Virus record (IMG/VR): IMGVR_UViG_3300036859_000189
Location: 1 to 55,189 of that record
Length of the DNA stretch: 55,189 nt
Reading direction: 5' to 3' (one strand)
Origin: a virus
A program made the position numbers and the translations under genes. A model generated the notes under the pieces. The model searched no databases. It had not been told where the DNA came from and was given only the letters and a program-made list of their open reading frames with translations. The first letter of the stretch is position 1, and every line of letters starts with the position of its first letter. This document shows positions 14,879-24,621 of this stretch, one piece after another.

Positions 14879-17092
14879 ATGGCGACAAAAGATGACGACC
14901 TTGAGCAGCAGCTCAAAGATTTGACCGACCAGGAACTAGAATTAAAGACAATCGGCCAGAAAAACGGCTGGAAACCTAAGAACAAAATGGAGCGCGGCGT
15001 TCGCCGGCAGGTATACGAACGCTTTTATGAACTCAGGGACGCGCCCTCCCGACTAGAAGCCGAGGCTGACTGGGCCATCGCCGATAAAGAATTCCGCATG
15101 TTCATCCCTCCAGATGGGAGCGTTGACTTTGACCGCCGAACCGTCGCAGACGTTGACGACTGGCGATCTAAACTCCAGCTACCCGATGCATTCTCCGCGA
15201 TTCAAACCCAAATGCAGGAGACGATCGAGCGAAAATCCCGTCCGGTCTTGAACCCGACCGAAGAATCCGATGAGCCGATAACTGAGTTTGGCAATGCTGT
15301 ACTGACGTACAACATGAACAACACGAATTATGATTACGAGTGGTTCTTAGCAAAACTCGCGGCGGCGAGCCGGGGAACGGCTTTTGTAAAAGATTACTGG
15401 CGGTTGGATAAACGGATCGTAAAAGACCCTTATGATGTCGACGAAGACGGGGAACTGAAATATCGCGACAAAGAGATTATCGACATCGACGACGACTACA
15501 CCGAGTGGCTCCCAAATGAATATTTATATATAGACGAAAAAGCCCTTCATATTAATAACGCGATTGACTCGGTTGAACGCGAGATTCTGAACGTCAACGA
15601 ATTCAAACGAGTATACGGGCGTAAGCCGGGGTTCGTTAATACCGATTTCGTCCAACCTGGCGGGGATACGACAACCCGGTCTTTCTTCCAAATGCCGAAA
15701 GACATCAATGAAAACGATGTTGAGGTACTACATTACTACAATAAGGCCATAGACGCCTATTGGGTAGTAGCCAATAATATCTGTATCCACTATGGGCCGA
15801 TCCCTTATAAACACAAAGAGCTACCCTACGCCGTCCTCTACGAATACCGTGTCCCTGGCCTGTTCTGGGGTCTGGGGATACCCAAAGTAATTCATTTCCT
15901 ATCCGAAGAGCGGGCTACGATCCGACGGATGAACATGGATCGCCAGAAGATGAACATTCATAAGATGTTCCTCCACAACTCAGCATTTGGGCTCGACGAT
16001 GAGGATGTAGTAATCCGTCCGATGGGGATTATCTCTGTCGACACCAACGGTCAGAGTATTGATAACGCGATTAAACCCCTTGAATTCGGCGATGTCCCGG
16101 CTTCGTACTTTAAGACTGAGGAGATTCTCCAAGAGGATATGCGCCGGGGTCATGGTATTGACGACCGGATTGTCGTTTCTAATCAGGGGACGACTGCGAC
16201 CCAGGCAGCGATTGTTAAGGAGTCTTCCCTGAAACGATTGAACATGATCTCAATTCAAGCCGAGATGGACACGGTTATCCGTGTGGGACGGTTGAAATGG
16301 TCTAACATCCAATTCTTTTATCCCGTCCCTCGCATGGAGAAAATCTATGACGGCGATAAAGAGAGCGAAGAAAAGACTTATCGCAAGATTTCGGTTGAGG
16401 GTAAGAAGTTCGAGCTGGTTAAAAACTCAGACGATGCTAAACCTGAATTGAGGATGAATGATGTCCGTGGCGCGACAGCTCTTCGTTTAGACAAGAAGAT
16501 GGCGAAATACCTTCAGGGGTCGTTTGACATCTCAGTCGATTCATCGGTTTACACGCCAGTCTCTAAAGCTTTGCAGCAATCCAAGGTTACAGAGGTGTTT
16601 AGCCTGGTTTTGTCGAATCCTGCTACTCTATCCGTTCTCGATCCTGAGAAGGCTGTTGCTCGACTGCTTACTGTGAACGAAGAGAAGCCTGACAACTGGA
16701 TGAAGCTTAAAGACGGAAAGACGACTGCCGACTGGCAGAAACTAGCCGATGCCGAGAATATGATCATGGCAGCTGGCCAACCTCTGGCCCCCACGGAGGA
16801 CGCAACCGAAGAGCATACGATGGAGCACCTGAACTATACGAAGACGGTTGAGTTCGCCGGACTCCCAGAAGAGGTTCAACAGATAATCATGGATCACATC
16901 CTCGGAGAGCACGACGCCAACCCAGCGACGGGGATGTCTTCCGATCTTCTCGCTGCGAACGGTCTCTCTCCAGGCGGGCAAGTCCCTGCAGGCATGGCAA
17001 CTCCGGAACCGATGGGGCTGTCCGCTGAGACCAGTGAACCCCAGAACCAAGTAGCCGATCTCCAGCCAACTAACTTCGCAGTGCCTGAATAG
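14879..17092 (+). CDS. Portal protein, P22-size class
   Basis: A 737-residue protein placed directly after the large terminase. The long acidic N-terminus, the central region with RIDRQKMNIHK-like helices (NMDRQKMNIHKMFLHN), the stem-helix style stretch TTATQAAIVKESSLKRLN and the length are all typical of portals of short-tailed phages (P22 gp1 is about 725 residues). Twelve copies would form the DNA channel at one capsid vertex. The last 90 residues, acidic and Pro/Gln-rich, are probably disordered. Confidence 0.85.
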   Translation: MATKDDDLEQQLKDLTDQELELKTIGQKNGWKPKNKMERGVRRQVYERFYELRDAPSRLEAEADWAIADKEFRMFIPPDGSVDFDRRTVADVDDWRSKLQLPDAFSAIQTQMQETIERKSRPVLNPTEESDEPITEFGNAVLTYNMNNTNYDYEWFLAKLAAASRGTAFVKDYWRLDKRIVKDPYDVDEDGELKYRDKEIIDIDDDYTEWLPNEYLYIDEKALHINNAIDSVEREILNVNEFKRVYGRKPGFVNTDFVQPGGDTTTRSFFQMPKDINENDVEVLHYYNKAIDAYWVVANNICIHYGPIPYKHKELPYAVLYEYRVPGLFWGLGIPKVIHFLSEERATIRRMNMDRQKMNIHKMFLHNSAFGLDDEDVVIRPMGIISVDTNGQSIDNAIKPLEFGDVPASYFKTEEILQEDMRRGHGIDDRIVVSNQGTTATQAAIVKESSLKRLNMISIQAEMDTVIRVGRLKWSNIQFFYPVPRMEKIYDGDKESEEKTYRKISVEGKKFELVKNSDDAKPELRMNDVRGATALRLDKKMAKYLQGSFDISVDSSVYTPVSKALQQSKVTEVFSLVLSNPATLSVLDPEKAVARLLTVNEEKPDNWMKLKDGKTTADWQKLADAENMIMAAGQPLAPTEDATEEHTMEHLNYTKTVEFAGLPEEVQQIIMDHILGEHDANPATGMSSDLLAANGLSPGGQVPAGMATPEPMGLSAETSEPQNQVADLQPTNFAVPE

Positions 17093-17096
17093 TGCC

Positions 17097-17138
17097 AGAC
17101 CCTTGCACGTCTAATTAAGGCTACCTACAGTTTGTAAT
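17097..17138 (+). promoter_or_regulatory. Late promoter L4, leaderless type
   Basis: AGACCCTTGC (last base changed) at 17097-17106 lies 42 bp before ATG 17139, with TACAGT at -13 to -8. Confidence 0.65.
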
Positions 17139-17390
17139 ATGAGTACAGTTATTGACTCGCTATCCGCGACCGACAAGAAACTCCTCATCGCTCTTTACGA
17201 AACCCAGCACTACCAGGCTCTTAAGCATCTGATTGAAGCAACGCGTTTGAATATCGCGACTCAAGCGCTGGACGCGAAAGACTTTGCCGAATTGAAGTCA
17301 TTGCAAGGTCAGGCATATGCACTGAAAGCGTTGCACGGCAAATTGAAAGATTTACATAACGAGAGCGAGAGGAACAAACCTAAAAGTTGA
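17139..17390 (+). CDS. Small helical head-region protein
   Basis: An 83-residue, wholly helical protein (LIALYETQHYQALKHLIEAT, then AYALKALHGKLKDLHNE). Position between portal and scaffold suggests a head-assembly or packaging accessory. Its start has no ribosome site but lies on the predicted transcription start of L4. No family recognised. Confidence 0.65.
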   Translation: MSTVIDSLSATDKKLLIALYETQHYQALKHLIEATRLNIATQALDAKDFAELKSLQGQAYALKALHGKLKDLHNESERNKPKS

Positions 17391-17469
17391 TACTTGCTCA
17401 GGCGGTGCCCACCCCCTCCTGAGCGGCTACCAGCCTTTAGCTGGCCAAGAACAAATCTAGGAGTTAAAC

Positions 17470-18258
17470 ATGGCAACAAATGCCGACGACGTCCAAGAGG
17501 ACACCCAAGTAACTGAAGCCGATTTAGCGGCCCTCAAAACTAAATCCGAAGAGGTAGATGAGGAAACTCAAGACGAATCCGAGGAAACTAGCGAAGAGGA
17601 AACTCAAGAAGACGCAGAAGCTACAGGCGAGGAAGACGAGCAAACCGACGACCAGACCGCTGAGGAGGAGCAATCCGAATCAACTTTTACAAAACCCGAC
17701 AAGTTCAAATGGGTAAAAGGCGACACTCCCCAAGAATTTGCTGACAACCTGATGGCGGCCTACGAGAACTCGACATCCGAAGCCCTCAAGTGGAAGAAGA
17801 TAGCACAGGACTCAAAGACGTCAGAAGAGAGCACGAATAAACCTGTTGATCCAGCTCTGGCTTACGCCAGGCAGTTGATGCAAACCAGTATCGACACTGA
17901 CATCCAAGACTTCTCGAAAGAGTACTCCCAGATGCAGGACGAAACTCAGGTTGCAAAGATACAGGGATACGTTGGTGTAGTCAGTGAAGCAATTCAAAGA
18001 GCTGAAGATGGCCGCATTCCTTCTATGAAGGAGTGTCTGGAAAAGTCAGCAGTTATTCTAGGATGGCAGAAAACCGACAAGCAAGAGCAGGTCGGTGCTG
18101 CTGTGAAGAACGGCGCGGCTACTACTAAAACCAACTCAGCTACGAAGCAAACCCCGCAGAGTAAAGTGTCTGACAAACAGGTACTTGTTGCTCGCAAAAC
18201 CTGGGGTGCTAACAAGAGTGATGCCGAGATACGCAAAGAACTTGAAATATATGTATAG
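17470..18258 (+). CDS. Capsid scaffolding protein
   Basis: A 262-residue protein with a very acidic, low-complexity first third (runs of EE, TSEEE and DDQT), helical coiled segments in the middle and a basic C-terminus (ARKTWGANKSDAEIRKELEI). This is the usual build of a phage scaffold, whose C-terminal basic helix binds the capsid protein. It lies just before the decoration and capsid genes. TAGGAG lies before the ATG. The 79-bp gap upstream has a CAGGCGGTGCC/hairpin-like stretch only. Confidence 0.75.
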   Translation: MATNADDVQEDTQVTEADLAALKTKSEEVDEETQDESEETSEEETQEDAEATGEEDEQTDDQTAEEEQSESTFTKPDKFKWVKGDTPQEFADNLMAAYENSTSEALKWKKIAQDSKTSEESTNKPVDPALAYARQLMQTSIDTDIQDFSKEYSQMQDETQVAKIQGYVGVVSEAIQRAEDGRIPSMKECLEKSAVILGWQKTDKQEQVGAAVKNGAATTKTNSATKQTPQSKVSDKQVLVARKTWGANKSDAEIRKELEIYV

Positions 18259-18301
18259 CATCACATAGAGATGCTCTGCTGATAAATTTAGGAGTTTTAC
18301 T

Positions 18302-18784
18302 ATGGCACTCGATCAAGGCCGAGTCATGCTTGGGCGTGCCGATGGCAAGGTGAACTTCGCTACCTATTCCTTCCCAGTTGCTAACGGTGTAACCGTTACA
18401 GCTGGCGACTTTGTGTATTTTGCATCAGGACGCATTACTAGTGCTTCGATTGGTGGAGCACGCTGCGTAGGAATGGTGACTGAAACAGCTACTGGTAATT
18501 CCGGTGGTACTGTCAAGGCGATAGTTTGCGTTGATCCATTGATGCGCTACTTACTTAAAAACGATAACGATTCCACGACGTTTGCTGCGTCTCATGTGGG
18601 CACTAACTTCGATTTGATCGGAGCCACCGGAGCACAGCTGGTCGACACGTCTACTACCGGAACCACAGGCCAGCTACTTTGCCTGGAATATAACCCCCAG
18701 ATTGACCCAGTTAAGTCAGATACGACTTATGGTGTTTTTATTCTGGCAGAGCACATATTCTACACCGGCACTGGCGCTCAATAG
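18302..18784 (+). CDS. Capsid decoration/stabilisation-type protein
   Basis: A 160-residue beta-rich protein: repeated short strands with Gly/Thr turns (VTAGDFVYFASGRITSASIG), ending in an aromatic HIFYTGTGAQ. A gene of this size just ahead of the capsid gene usually encodes a head decoration protein or a small capsid stabiliser. TAGGAG lies before the ATG. No exact family is claimed. Confidence 0.6.
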   Translation: MALDQGRVMLGRADGKVNFATYSFPVANGVTVTAGDFVYFASGRITSASIGGARCVGMVTETATGNSGGTVKAIVCVDPLMRYLLKNDNDSTTFAASHVGTNFDLIGATGAQLVDTSTTGTTGQLLCLEYNPQIDPVKSDTTYGVFILAEHIFYTGTGAQ

Positions 18785-18804
18785 TCTTTGAAAGGATAAA
18801 TTAA

Positions 18805-19740
18805 ATGGCAAGTTTAAGACCCTCATGGCCGGATCTGCTTGATCCAAATTTCCGTAAGATTTATGGTGATGAACTCAAGCTGATCCCTCAGACAGGTCCA
18901 TCCATATTCCACATGCTGACCTCGACGAAGAACCTTGAGAAAGATAGCTCCGCTTCCGGTCTGTCTAAACTCGTACGGCGTTCTGAGAACCAGTCGCTAA
19001 CCTATGAAGATGAAGTTCAGGGTTTCGACGTGACTTATACCCACGTCGAAGATGCCCTGGGTACATCAGTAAGTAAACGACTCTGGGAAGACGACCAGTT
19101 CAACGTCATCATGCGCAAACCGAAAAATCTGGCGAATGCCAAGATTCGTACCCAAGAAGAGATGATGGCTCACATCTTTAACTACGGCTTTACCGCCGGC
19201 GGTGGTGGAGTGTCCACGTTTACTTCAGGCGATGCGCTGGCATTGTTCGCTAGCAACCACACCCGCGAAGACGGTGGGGCAACCCAATCCAACTACGCGA
19301 CGACTGACCTCAATGAAGCGTCACTCGAAACTGGCATGTTGGCAATGCGCTCGACGCTCGACCACAAAGGCCAGCTCTATCTAAGCCGGGCAGATACGCT
19401 TATCGTAGCCCCCGCGCTTGAGAAAGAAGCTCGCATTCTGTTGAACAGCACCCAACGTGTAGGAACCGCTAACAACGACATCAACCCATACCAGGGTGCG
19501 TTGAAGCTGGTTGTTTGGGACTGGCTCGGCTCGGCCTCGACCGGCGGTAGCGATACTGCTTGGTTCCTGATCGACTCAAGTCTGCATCAGTTGAACTTCT
19601 TCAATCGCTCCGATCGCGGTATGGAAGGCCCAGACTGGGACTTCGACACCTCCGCCGCAAAGTGGAAAGTCGAAGTTGTGCACAGTGTCGGCTTCTCCTC
19701 TTGGAGAGGGACCTACGGCTCCAAAGGCGACAACAGCTAG
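18805..19740 (+). CDS. Major capsid protein
   Basis: A 311-residue protein. Size, place after scaffold and decoration genes, and sequence features (an N-terminal helix with PQTGPSIFHMLT; AHIFNYGFTAGG; ALFASNHTREDGGATQSN; the TLIVAPALEKEARILLNS stretch) match HK97-fold capsid proteins of the Mu gpT-like style, where LFSNxH and DTLVVPP-like motifs recur. Hundreds of copies form the head. AAAGGA lies before the ATG. Confidence 0.85.
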   Translation: MASLRPSWPDLLDPNFRKIYGDELKLIPQTGPSIFHMLTSTKNLEKDSSASGLSKLVRRSENQSLTYEDEVQGFDVTYTHVEDALGTSVSKRLWEDDQFNVIMRKPKNLANAKIRTQEEMMAHIFNYGFTAGGGGVSTFTSGDALALFASNHTREDGGATQSNYATTDLNEASLETGMLAMRSTLDHKGQLYLSRADTLIVAPALEKEARILLNSTQRVGTANNDINPYQGALKLVVWDWLGSASTGGSDTAWFLIDSSLHQLNFFNRSDRGMEGPDWDFDTSAAKWKVEVVHSVGFSSWRGTYGSKGDNS

Positions 19741-19756
19741 TAACTAAGAACCTGAT

Positions 19757-19774
19757 GGGGAGCTTCGGCTCCCC
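19757..19774 (+). terminator. Strong hairpin after the capsid gene
   Basis: GGGGAGC and GCTCCCC with a TTCG tetraloop, one of the most stable small hairpins. There is no T-run, so it may act as a transcript stabiliser or partial terminator that sets a high capsid mRNA level. Confidence 0.5.
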
Positions 19775-19792
19775 GGGGGATTAAGGAATATC

Positions 19793-20626
19793 ATGGCAAT
19801 AAAACACGCGACGTGGCCTTGGGCCTCGCGGCACTCCACCGGCACGCTGCACTATAAGCAACTGTATAGCAATACATTCGGCTATACAGAGACACAGAAG
19901 GTAGTGGCGGCTGGAGCGACAGCTTCAGTTATCGCAGCTACCACCGGTTCGCTGACTGCGGATACAACGGTGGTTGATGGCATCACCCAACCTGATGTAC
20001 CACGAGTCCTAAAATTGACGATTACAACAGCTACTACGTCACCAGGTACGGTAGTCGTTACCGGAACAAATGTTGAAGGTAAAGTCATTACTGAGGGTTT
20101 CGTTGTTGCTCAGGGAACCACCGGTGACGTCAACGGTACTAAGGCGTTCTTCAGTGTTACCAGTTTGTTCATACCAAAGAATATGGGTACAACTACCACT
20201 TATTCTGTTGGTACTTTGAACGTACTTGGTATCAACCATCGGCTGTTCAAGCAGAATACTACTGTCAAGGTATACTCTGCATCGACTGTCTATGGAGCAT
20301 TGACGCTTCAGGCGCAACCGACAGTTTCAGCCAATGGCGGGACAGTTGAGTTGAATACGGTCACACCGGCTATTACACCGGACGGTACAAAGTTCCTTAT
20401 TATCGCCTATGCCTATGACAACTGGTCTGACGGCACGAGTGTTAACGATGAGCCGGAGTACTCCACCACGACTTCGACAAGTTCTACATCAACGTCTACT
20501 TCGACCACGACGATTACAACGTCGACATCGAGTACCTCGATTTCTACGTCCAGCACGTCAATCTCGACATCTAGCACTTCCACCTCGACCAGCTCTACAT
20601 CAACCTCAACAACGACAGCGCCGTAG
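19793..20626 (+). CDS. Virion protein with C-terminal Ser/Thr (mucin-like) tail
   Basis: A 277-residue protein. Residues 1 to about 220 are beta-rich with Thr/Val/Gly repeats, like phage head-fibre or decoration proteins. From about 222 to the end it is almost only Ser and Thr (TSTSSTSTSTSTTT style) with a few Ile. The same type of domain occurs in the proteins at 34307 and 38227. The gene follows the capsid gene and AAGGAATATC precedes the ATG. I infer a surface fibre whose tail is O-glycosylated by enzymes of the following operon. Confidence 0.7.
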   Translation: MAIKHATWPWASRHSTGTLHYKQLYSNTFGYTETQKVVAAGATASVIAATTGSLTADTTVVDGITQPDVPRVLKLTITTATTSPGTVVVTGTNVEGKVITEGFVVAQGTTGDVNGTKAFFSVTSLFIPKNMGTTTTYSVGTLNVLGINHRLFKQNTTVKVYSASTVYGALTLQAQPTVSANGGTVELNTVTPAITPDGTKFLIIAYAYDNWSDGTSVNDEPEYSTTTSTSSTSTSTSTTTITTSTSSTSISTSSTSISTSSTSTSTSSTSTSTTTAP

Positions 20627-20635
20627 GAGGTTTGC

Positions 20636-20938
20636 ATGGCTGACTTTAGTAAGAAGGTACAGAGCGAGAACGAGCATTTGGGCAATCTTACTTCGGCGAG
20701 GTTTGCCCACGTTCCAGCTTCAACTACGGCTACCGTACGCTCCCAGGCTGGAAGGTTGCTTAGAGTGGTTCTCAACACCAACGGCGGGACGGTCACACTA
20801 AGGAACGGTTCAGAGGTGATAGGGATTATTGCCTCTGACGCTCCTGAGGGAACGTTCAACTACGGGGTTTACTGCAATACCGGCATCATTTGTGAGACCG
20901 GCGCAACATGTGATGTCACGGTAGTATTCGCTCCGTAA
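20636..20938 (+). CDS. Small beta-rich virion protein
   Basis: A 100-residue protein with repeated strand patterns (TTATVRSQAGRLLRVVLNTN, TVTLRNGSEVIGIIAS) and a Cys pair near the end (YCNTGIICETGATCDVTV). It resembles the small, jelly-roll-like proteins found near head genes. TAGGAGG precedes the ATG. It is the last gene before the terminator at 20945. Confidence 0.6.
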   Translation: MADFSKKVQSENEHLGNLTSARFAHVPASTTATVRSQAGRLLRVVLNTNGGTVTLRNGSEVIGIIASDAPEGTFNYGVYCNTGIICETGATCDVTVVFAP

Positions 20939-20944
20939 CAGAGA

Positions 20945-20978
20945 TAGACAGCTAGGTTTTCCACAACTTGGCTGTCTA
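20945..20978 (+). terminator. Hairpin terminator after head genes
   Basis: TAGACAGC (20945-20952) pairs with GCTGTCTA (20971-20978). A T-rich stretch follows after a few bases (TTCTTTGGTTTTT). It separates head genes from the glycan operon. Confidence 0.5.
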
Positions 20979-20995
20979 TTCTTTGGTTTTTAATT

Positions 20996-21037
20996 AGACA
21001 CTTGCATTATTCCCATGCTATGATTCCGATAACGGCT
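20996..21037 (+). promoter_or_regulatory. Candidate promoter of the glycan operon
   Basis: AGACACTTGC at 20996-21005 differs from the late element at two positions. A TATGAT lies at 21019-21024, nearer than in the other copies. There is no start codon 42 bp downstream, so if it works it gives an mRNA with a short leader. It is weaker evidence than the other seven. Confidence 0.4.
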
Positions 21038-21074
21038 AGTCTCTTAGATGCACAAGTGTAGAAGTTATCTACAC

Positions 21075-22376
21075 ATGTCTAAAAAAATCTTTATTCTCTC
21101 AAACTTCTCCACCTACCTCCGGTCTTTCTCGCCGATCATCATCGTGGAGAGCCAACTGAATATGTTAAAACGGGCTGGTTACACACCAGTCCTTATTGCT
21201 GCTGATGGTTGGGAACCACCAGAGGATAGTATCTTCGCCGAGGTTGAGACAAAGCTTCTCTCTCCCGTCGCGTATCAAGACCCGCCAATTGTCAACGATC
21301 TGTTCAAAGAGGACGTGAGTTTACTCGTCCAACAGCTAGACGATATTATCCCCGATGGGTCAATAGTCCTCACGCACGATCTGATTTTTTTGCCGGACTA
21401 CACCAAGCACAACATCGCCGCACATAAGTTAGCCGAACAAAAACCGAACATCCGGTGGATCCACTGGGTTCATAGCGCCACTGGTCCGAACTCTCTAATC
21501 CAAGAAAGAGAAATGTACGGTGACGAGTATAAACGGCTTCTCTTGGACAAATTCCCCAATTCGCTGGTAGCTTACCCGAACGCCCAAGACATCCCCCGGG
21601 TAGCACGAAACTTCAGCTATGAAGAGTACGAGGTGGTGGAAGTCCCCCATGCGACCGATCCGGTAGAGGGCATGCATCCTCTGGTTCAAAGACTGTACGA
21701 CGAGTTAAAGCTGGGTGAAAAAGAAGTCGTGATGATCTACCCGATTCGCTTTGACAGGGGGAAGAATCCGCACATGAATATCCGAGTCGTAGCTGGGCTA
21801 GAGGCAATCGGGGTGTCGGCACATCTGATATTTTGCGACTTCCAATCTACGGGCGGGGATAAGGTTGTCTACAAAGAAGAATGTAAAAAACTTGCTGACG
21901 AGCTTGGTGTCCGGTCGAATATTACCTTCCTCTCAGAATTTGACGATCTCGCCCAGCTTGAAGTCTCACACGGTGTAATTCTCGATTTGTTCACTCTGTC
22001 GAATGTCTTTTGTCTGCCAAGTCGGAGCGAAACGTATTCGCTGATCGCGCAAGAGGCGATGCTGAAAGGCAACCTCTGTATTCTTAACTATGACTTCCCA
22101 GCCTTTCGACAAATCTACGGAGACAAGGCGTTGTACCGACAGTTCGATGGCGCAGAGATAGGCATGGATGGATTCGACGGCAAGATCGAAACATCTCACT
22201 CGAATATCGATTCATACTTCCGTGAAAGATTCGCTATCCCGATCAAAGCGTGGTTGATGCAGGACAAAGTTCTACATGGCAAAACGTGGGTGCGTACAAA
22301 GCGTAACCCTGACTATGTATTTCGTGAGTTTATCGAACCGTTAATTATGAGCGAGGATGAGAATGCCGAAATTTAG
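21075..22376 (+). CDS. Glycosyltransferase, GT-B fold (family 4-like)
   Basis: A 433-residue protein. The N-terminal half starts KKIFILSNFSTYLRSFSP; the C-terminal half has VMIYPIRFDRGKNPHMNI and the donor-site motif PSRSETYSLIAQEAMLKG, the E-x7-E pattern of GT4 enzymes. It would move a sugar from a nucleotide donor. First gene of the glycan operon. ATG 21075 is my choice because the family likeness begins there; ATG 21048 in the same frame is possible. Confidence 0.85.
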   Translation: MSKKIFILSNFSTYLRSFSPIIIVESQLNMLKRAGYTPVLIAADGWEPPEDSIFAEVETKLLSPVAYQDPPIVNDLFKEDVSLLVQQLDDIIPDGSIVLTHDLIFLPDYTKHNIAAHKLAEQKPNIRWIHWVHSATGPNSLIQEREMYGDEYKRLLLDKFPNSLVAYPNAQDIPRVARNFSYEEYEVVEVPHATDPVEGMHPLVQRLYDELKLGEKEVVMIYPIRFDRGKNPHMNIRVVAGLEAIGVSAHLIFCDFQSTGGDKVVYKEECKKLADELGVRSNITFLSEFDDLAQLEVSHGVILDLFTLSNVFCLPSRSETYSLIAQEAMLKGNLCILNYDFPAFRQIYGDKALYRQFDGAEIGMDGFDGKIETSHSNIDSYFRERFAIPIKAWLMQDKVLHGKTWVRTKRNPDYVFREFIEPLIMSEDENAEI

Positions 22377-23199
22377 TGTTGTCCTGCCTGTCTACTCGGC
22401 TAAAGACCCCAATGTTATCAATGCCGAACACCGGCATTATCGGGGGAAGCAGGTGCAAAGGGCGATTAAATCTGTCATTAATCAGCAGTTCCCCGACTGG
22501 GAGTTGATTATTGTTGACGACGGTTGCACCGATGAAACCCCAGAGATTTTAGATAAGTTTGTTCAAGCCGATCCCCGTATACGAGTTGTGCATCAGGTAA
22601 ACCAAAACCGTGCGGTTGCGCGGAATCGCGGTATGGATGAGGCGACCGGCGAATGGATTTGCTGGTTGGACTCGGACGATGAGTACAGTACCCACTATCT
22701 CCGCGAGCTTCATCAGGCAACCTTGGACTTCCCGGACTATCAGATATTTAACTTCGGCAGTATCATCCATTTTCCCGACCATCACACAGCAATCAGAAGT
22801 GTCTTCACGCCTAGTATTGAAGAAGACGGTCACGAATACTTTAAGAGTGGGCATATCGGATGTGGGAGTTTTGTCTTCAAGCGCGACCTATGGAAGAGCA
22901 GTGACACGTACAGAATCCCCGACGAGGTAAATCCGTATCAATTCGCAGCGACTTCAAAGTTCGACATGCGTTATCCCGACGATCAGCCAGACATCGAAAA
23001 CCCTGCTGGCGCGTTCACTGACGGAGTCTATCGCCACGGTCTTAGTTTGGGCAACCCCTGGGGAGACGACTTTCTCCAGTTCTACAAACTGACAAGACAC
23101 AACCGTAGCAAACCTCTGGATGTGCTTTTGTACATTCAGTATCCCCGCGCCCATGAAGAAATATACGAGCACTTTGGGGAGATTTATGAAGCCAATTGA
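22363..23199 (+). CDS. Glycosyltransferase family 2 (GT-A)
   Basis: A 278-residue enzyme with the classic start FSVVLPVYS, the VIINQ-type helix followed by WELIIVDDGCTDETPEIL, ARNRGMDEATGEWICWLDSDD (the DxD metal site). It overlaps the gene before by 14 bases; GAGG lies 6 bases before ATG 22363. In this operon it probably builds the phage glycan. The C-terminal part is unlike common family members and may set acceptor choice. Confidence 0.88.
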   Translation: MPKFSVVLPVYSAKDPNVINAEHRHYRGKQVQRAIKSVINQQFPDWELIIVDDGCTDETPEILDKFVQADPRIRVVHQVNQNRAVARNRGMDEATGEWICWLDSDDEYSTHYLRELHQATLDFPDYQIFNFGSIIHFPDHHTAIRSVFTPSIEEDGHEYFKSGHIGCGSFVFKRDLWKSSDTYRIPDEVNPYQFAATSKFDMRYPDDQPDIENPAGAFTDGVYRHGLSLGNPWGDDFLQFYKLTRHNRSKPLDVLLYIQYPRAHEEIYEHFGEIYEAN

Positions 23200-23977
23200 T
23201 TTGCATCTGGTGAGCTGGAACCGGCCAAAGATGACCGAGTTAGTTATCAAAACCATCCACCGAAATACCAAGCGAGACAACTTCCGGTTGGTTGTGCTTG
23301 ATAATGGCTCAAGTCCCGAGCAACAGGCTATGTTATTCAATCTGCACGAGCGGGGATTGATTGACGAGCTAGCCCTGTTATCCAGAAACTTCGGATTGGA
23401 GGCTGCTCGGCAGAAGATGCTATTAGAGTCAACCCGCAGCGATTACTTCGTTTGCGTGGACAACGATTGCTTGCCTCCACCTATCTCTAAGAAAACCGAT
23501 TGGCTGGAAAAGCTTGTCGATCTCGTGAAGCAATACGATGACTTTGCGGCCATTTCCTGTCGCACTCAAGTAATGATTGGTACGGGCAATATATTTGAAG
23601 AAGCTGACCAAGCAGGTGATGACATCGTCGAGTTCCCTCACCCTGGCGGCAGCTTGCGCATTATGAGAACTGATGCCGTGAAACAAGTCGGAGGCTGGGA
23701 CAGAGAAGCGCGTGGACGCGGTGGTGAGGAGCGATATATCTGCGGAAAATTAAACGACGTTGGTTATCGGACGGCTTTCGCGACGAAGATTAAGTGCTTG
23801 CATTTGTTCGGCACAAGAGGCTCGAATGGAACCGACCCTTGGGGGTACACTCAGGATATGCGGCCTGAAGGATCAGGGCATAACGATATTTCCCATCCGG
23901 CACTGACGCAAGGAGATAACGAGAAGGACGTGATTCGATTCGCAGGTGACTATCTAGCAGGGAGATACTTCGGATGA
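23186..23977 (+). CDS. Glycosyltransferase family 2 (GT-A)
   Basis: A 263-residue GT-A enzyme: LHLVSWNRPKMTELVIKTI, LVVLDNGSS, ARQKMLLESTRSDYFVCVDND (donor/metal site), then GGSLRIMRTDAVKQVGGWD and the acidic GGEERYICGKL, typical of the family 2 acceptor region. ATG 23186 with GGGGAG before it is preferred to an earlier GTG in frame. It overlaps both neighbours. Confidence 0.85.
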   Translation: MKPIDLHLVSWNRPKMTELVIKTIHRNTKRDNFRLVVLDNGSSPEQQAMLFNLHERGLIDELALLSRNFGLEAARQKMLLESTRSDYFVCVDNDCLPPPISKKTDWLEKLVDLVKQYDDFAAISCRTQVMIGTGNIFEEADQAGDDIVEFPHPGGSLRIMRTDAVKQVGGWDREARGRGGEERYICGKLNDVGYRTAFATKIKCLHLFGTRGSNGTDPWGYTQDMRPEGSGHNDISHPALTQGDNEKDVIRFAGDYLAGRYFG

Positions 23978-24621
23978 TTACAGTAATAATCAAGGATTCG
24001 GGCGAGCCTAGAGTCGTCCAGCTCACATATGAAAATATCTGGAAAGAGATCAAAGACATCCCAAAGTCCGAAATCATCGTGTCAGAGGACTGGTTTGCGC
24101 CGCTCAAGGATATTAAAAATACTTTCGTGTGTCTTGTGGAACCAGATTGCCTAGTCAACTCCGGTTACTTCACCTCTATGCTCGGGTTGATCGAACAAAA
24201 CCCTCGCTTTCGCAAGATGTCTATGCTCAGTTCATCGGTTGCAGTCACGCATTGGGTGAACAGATTTTATGGGTACAGTCTCAATAACGGGTACACCGAC
24301 GCGGTTGTGCCAAACCGAGAGAAGAAGTCACGCGGGCTTTATCCGATCCAGATCGGGTATGTGCCTGGCGCGATTGTCCGGATGGCGATGCTCAAGAAAT
24401 TTATTAAAGACCTTAACAGAAACCCCGGATGGCAAGATGATCTTGTGACGTTCTCTACCCGGTTGTCGCTTGAGTTCTGGCAGCAAGGTGATGGCAATCC
24501 TGTTTTTGTTAATCCAAACACAACTTACGTAACAACTGAGGACTATGTCAACAACATCACCAATATTGACCTCAACGTTGGTGAACTGCCAGAGGTATTT
24601 AGAAGGGAGATTATCTCATGA
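23974..24621 (+). CDS. Diverged GT-A glycosyltransferase-like protein
   Basis: A 215-residue protein. It keeps the flow of a short GT-A domain (EIIVSEDWF, FVCLVEPDCLVNSGYF in the place of the DxD strand, GYVPGAIVRMAMLKKFI), but the first strand and the DxD are altered (VEPD), so donor binding may be changed or lost. The gene is held in the operon by 4-base overlaps. It could be an inactive partner of a neighbour transferase. Confidence 0.55.
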   Translation: MITVIIKDSGEPRVVQLTYENIWKEIKDIPKSEIIVSEDWFAPLKDIKNTFVCLVEPDCLVNSGYFTSMLGLIEQNPRFRKMSMLSSSVAVTHWVNRFYGYSLNNGYTDAVVPNREKKSRGLYPIQIGYVPGAIVRMAMLKKFIKDLNRNPGWQDDLVTFSTRLSLEFWQQGDGNPVFVNPNTTYVTTEDYVNNITNIDLNVGELPEVFRREIIS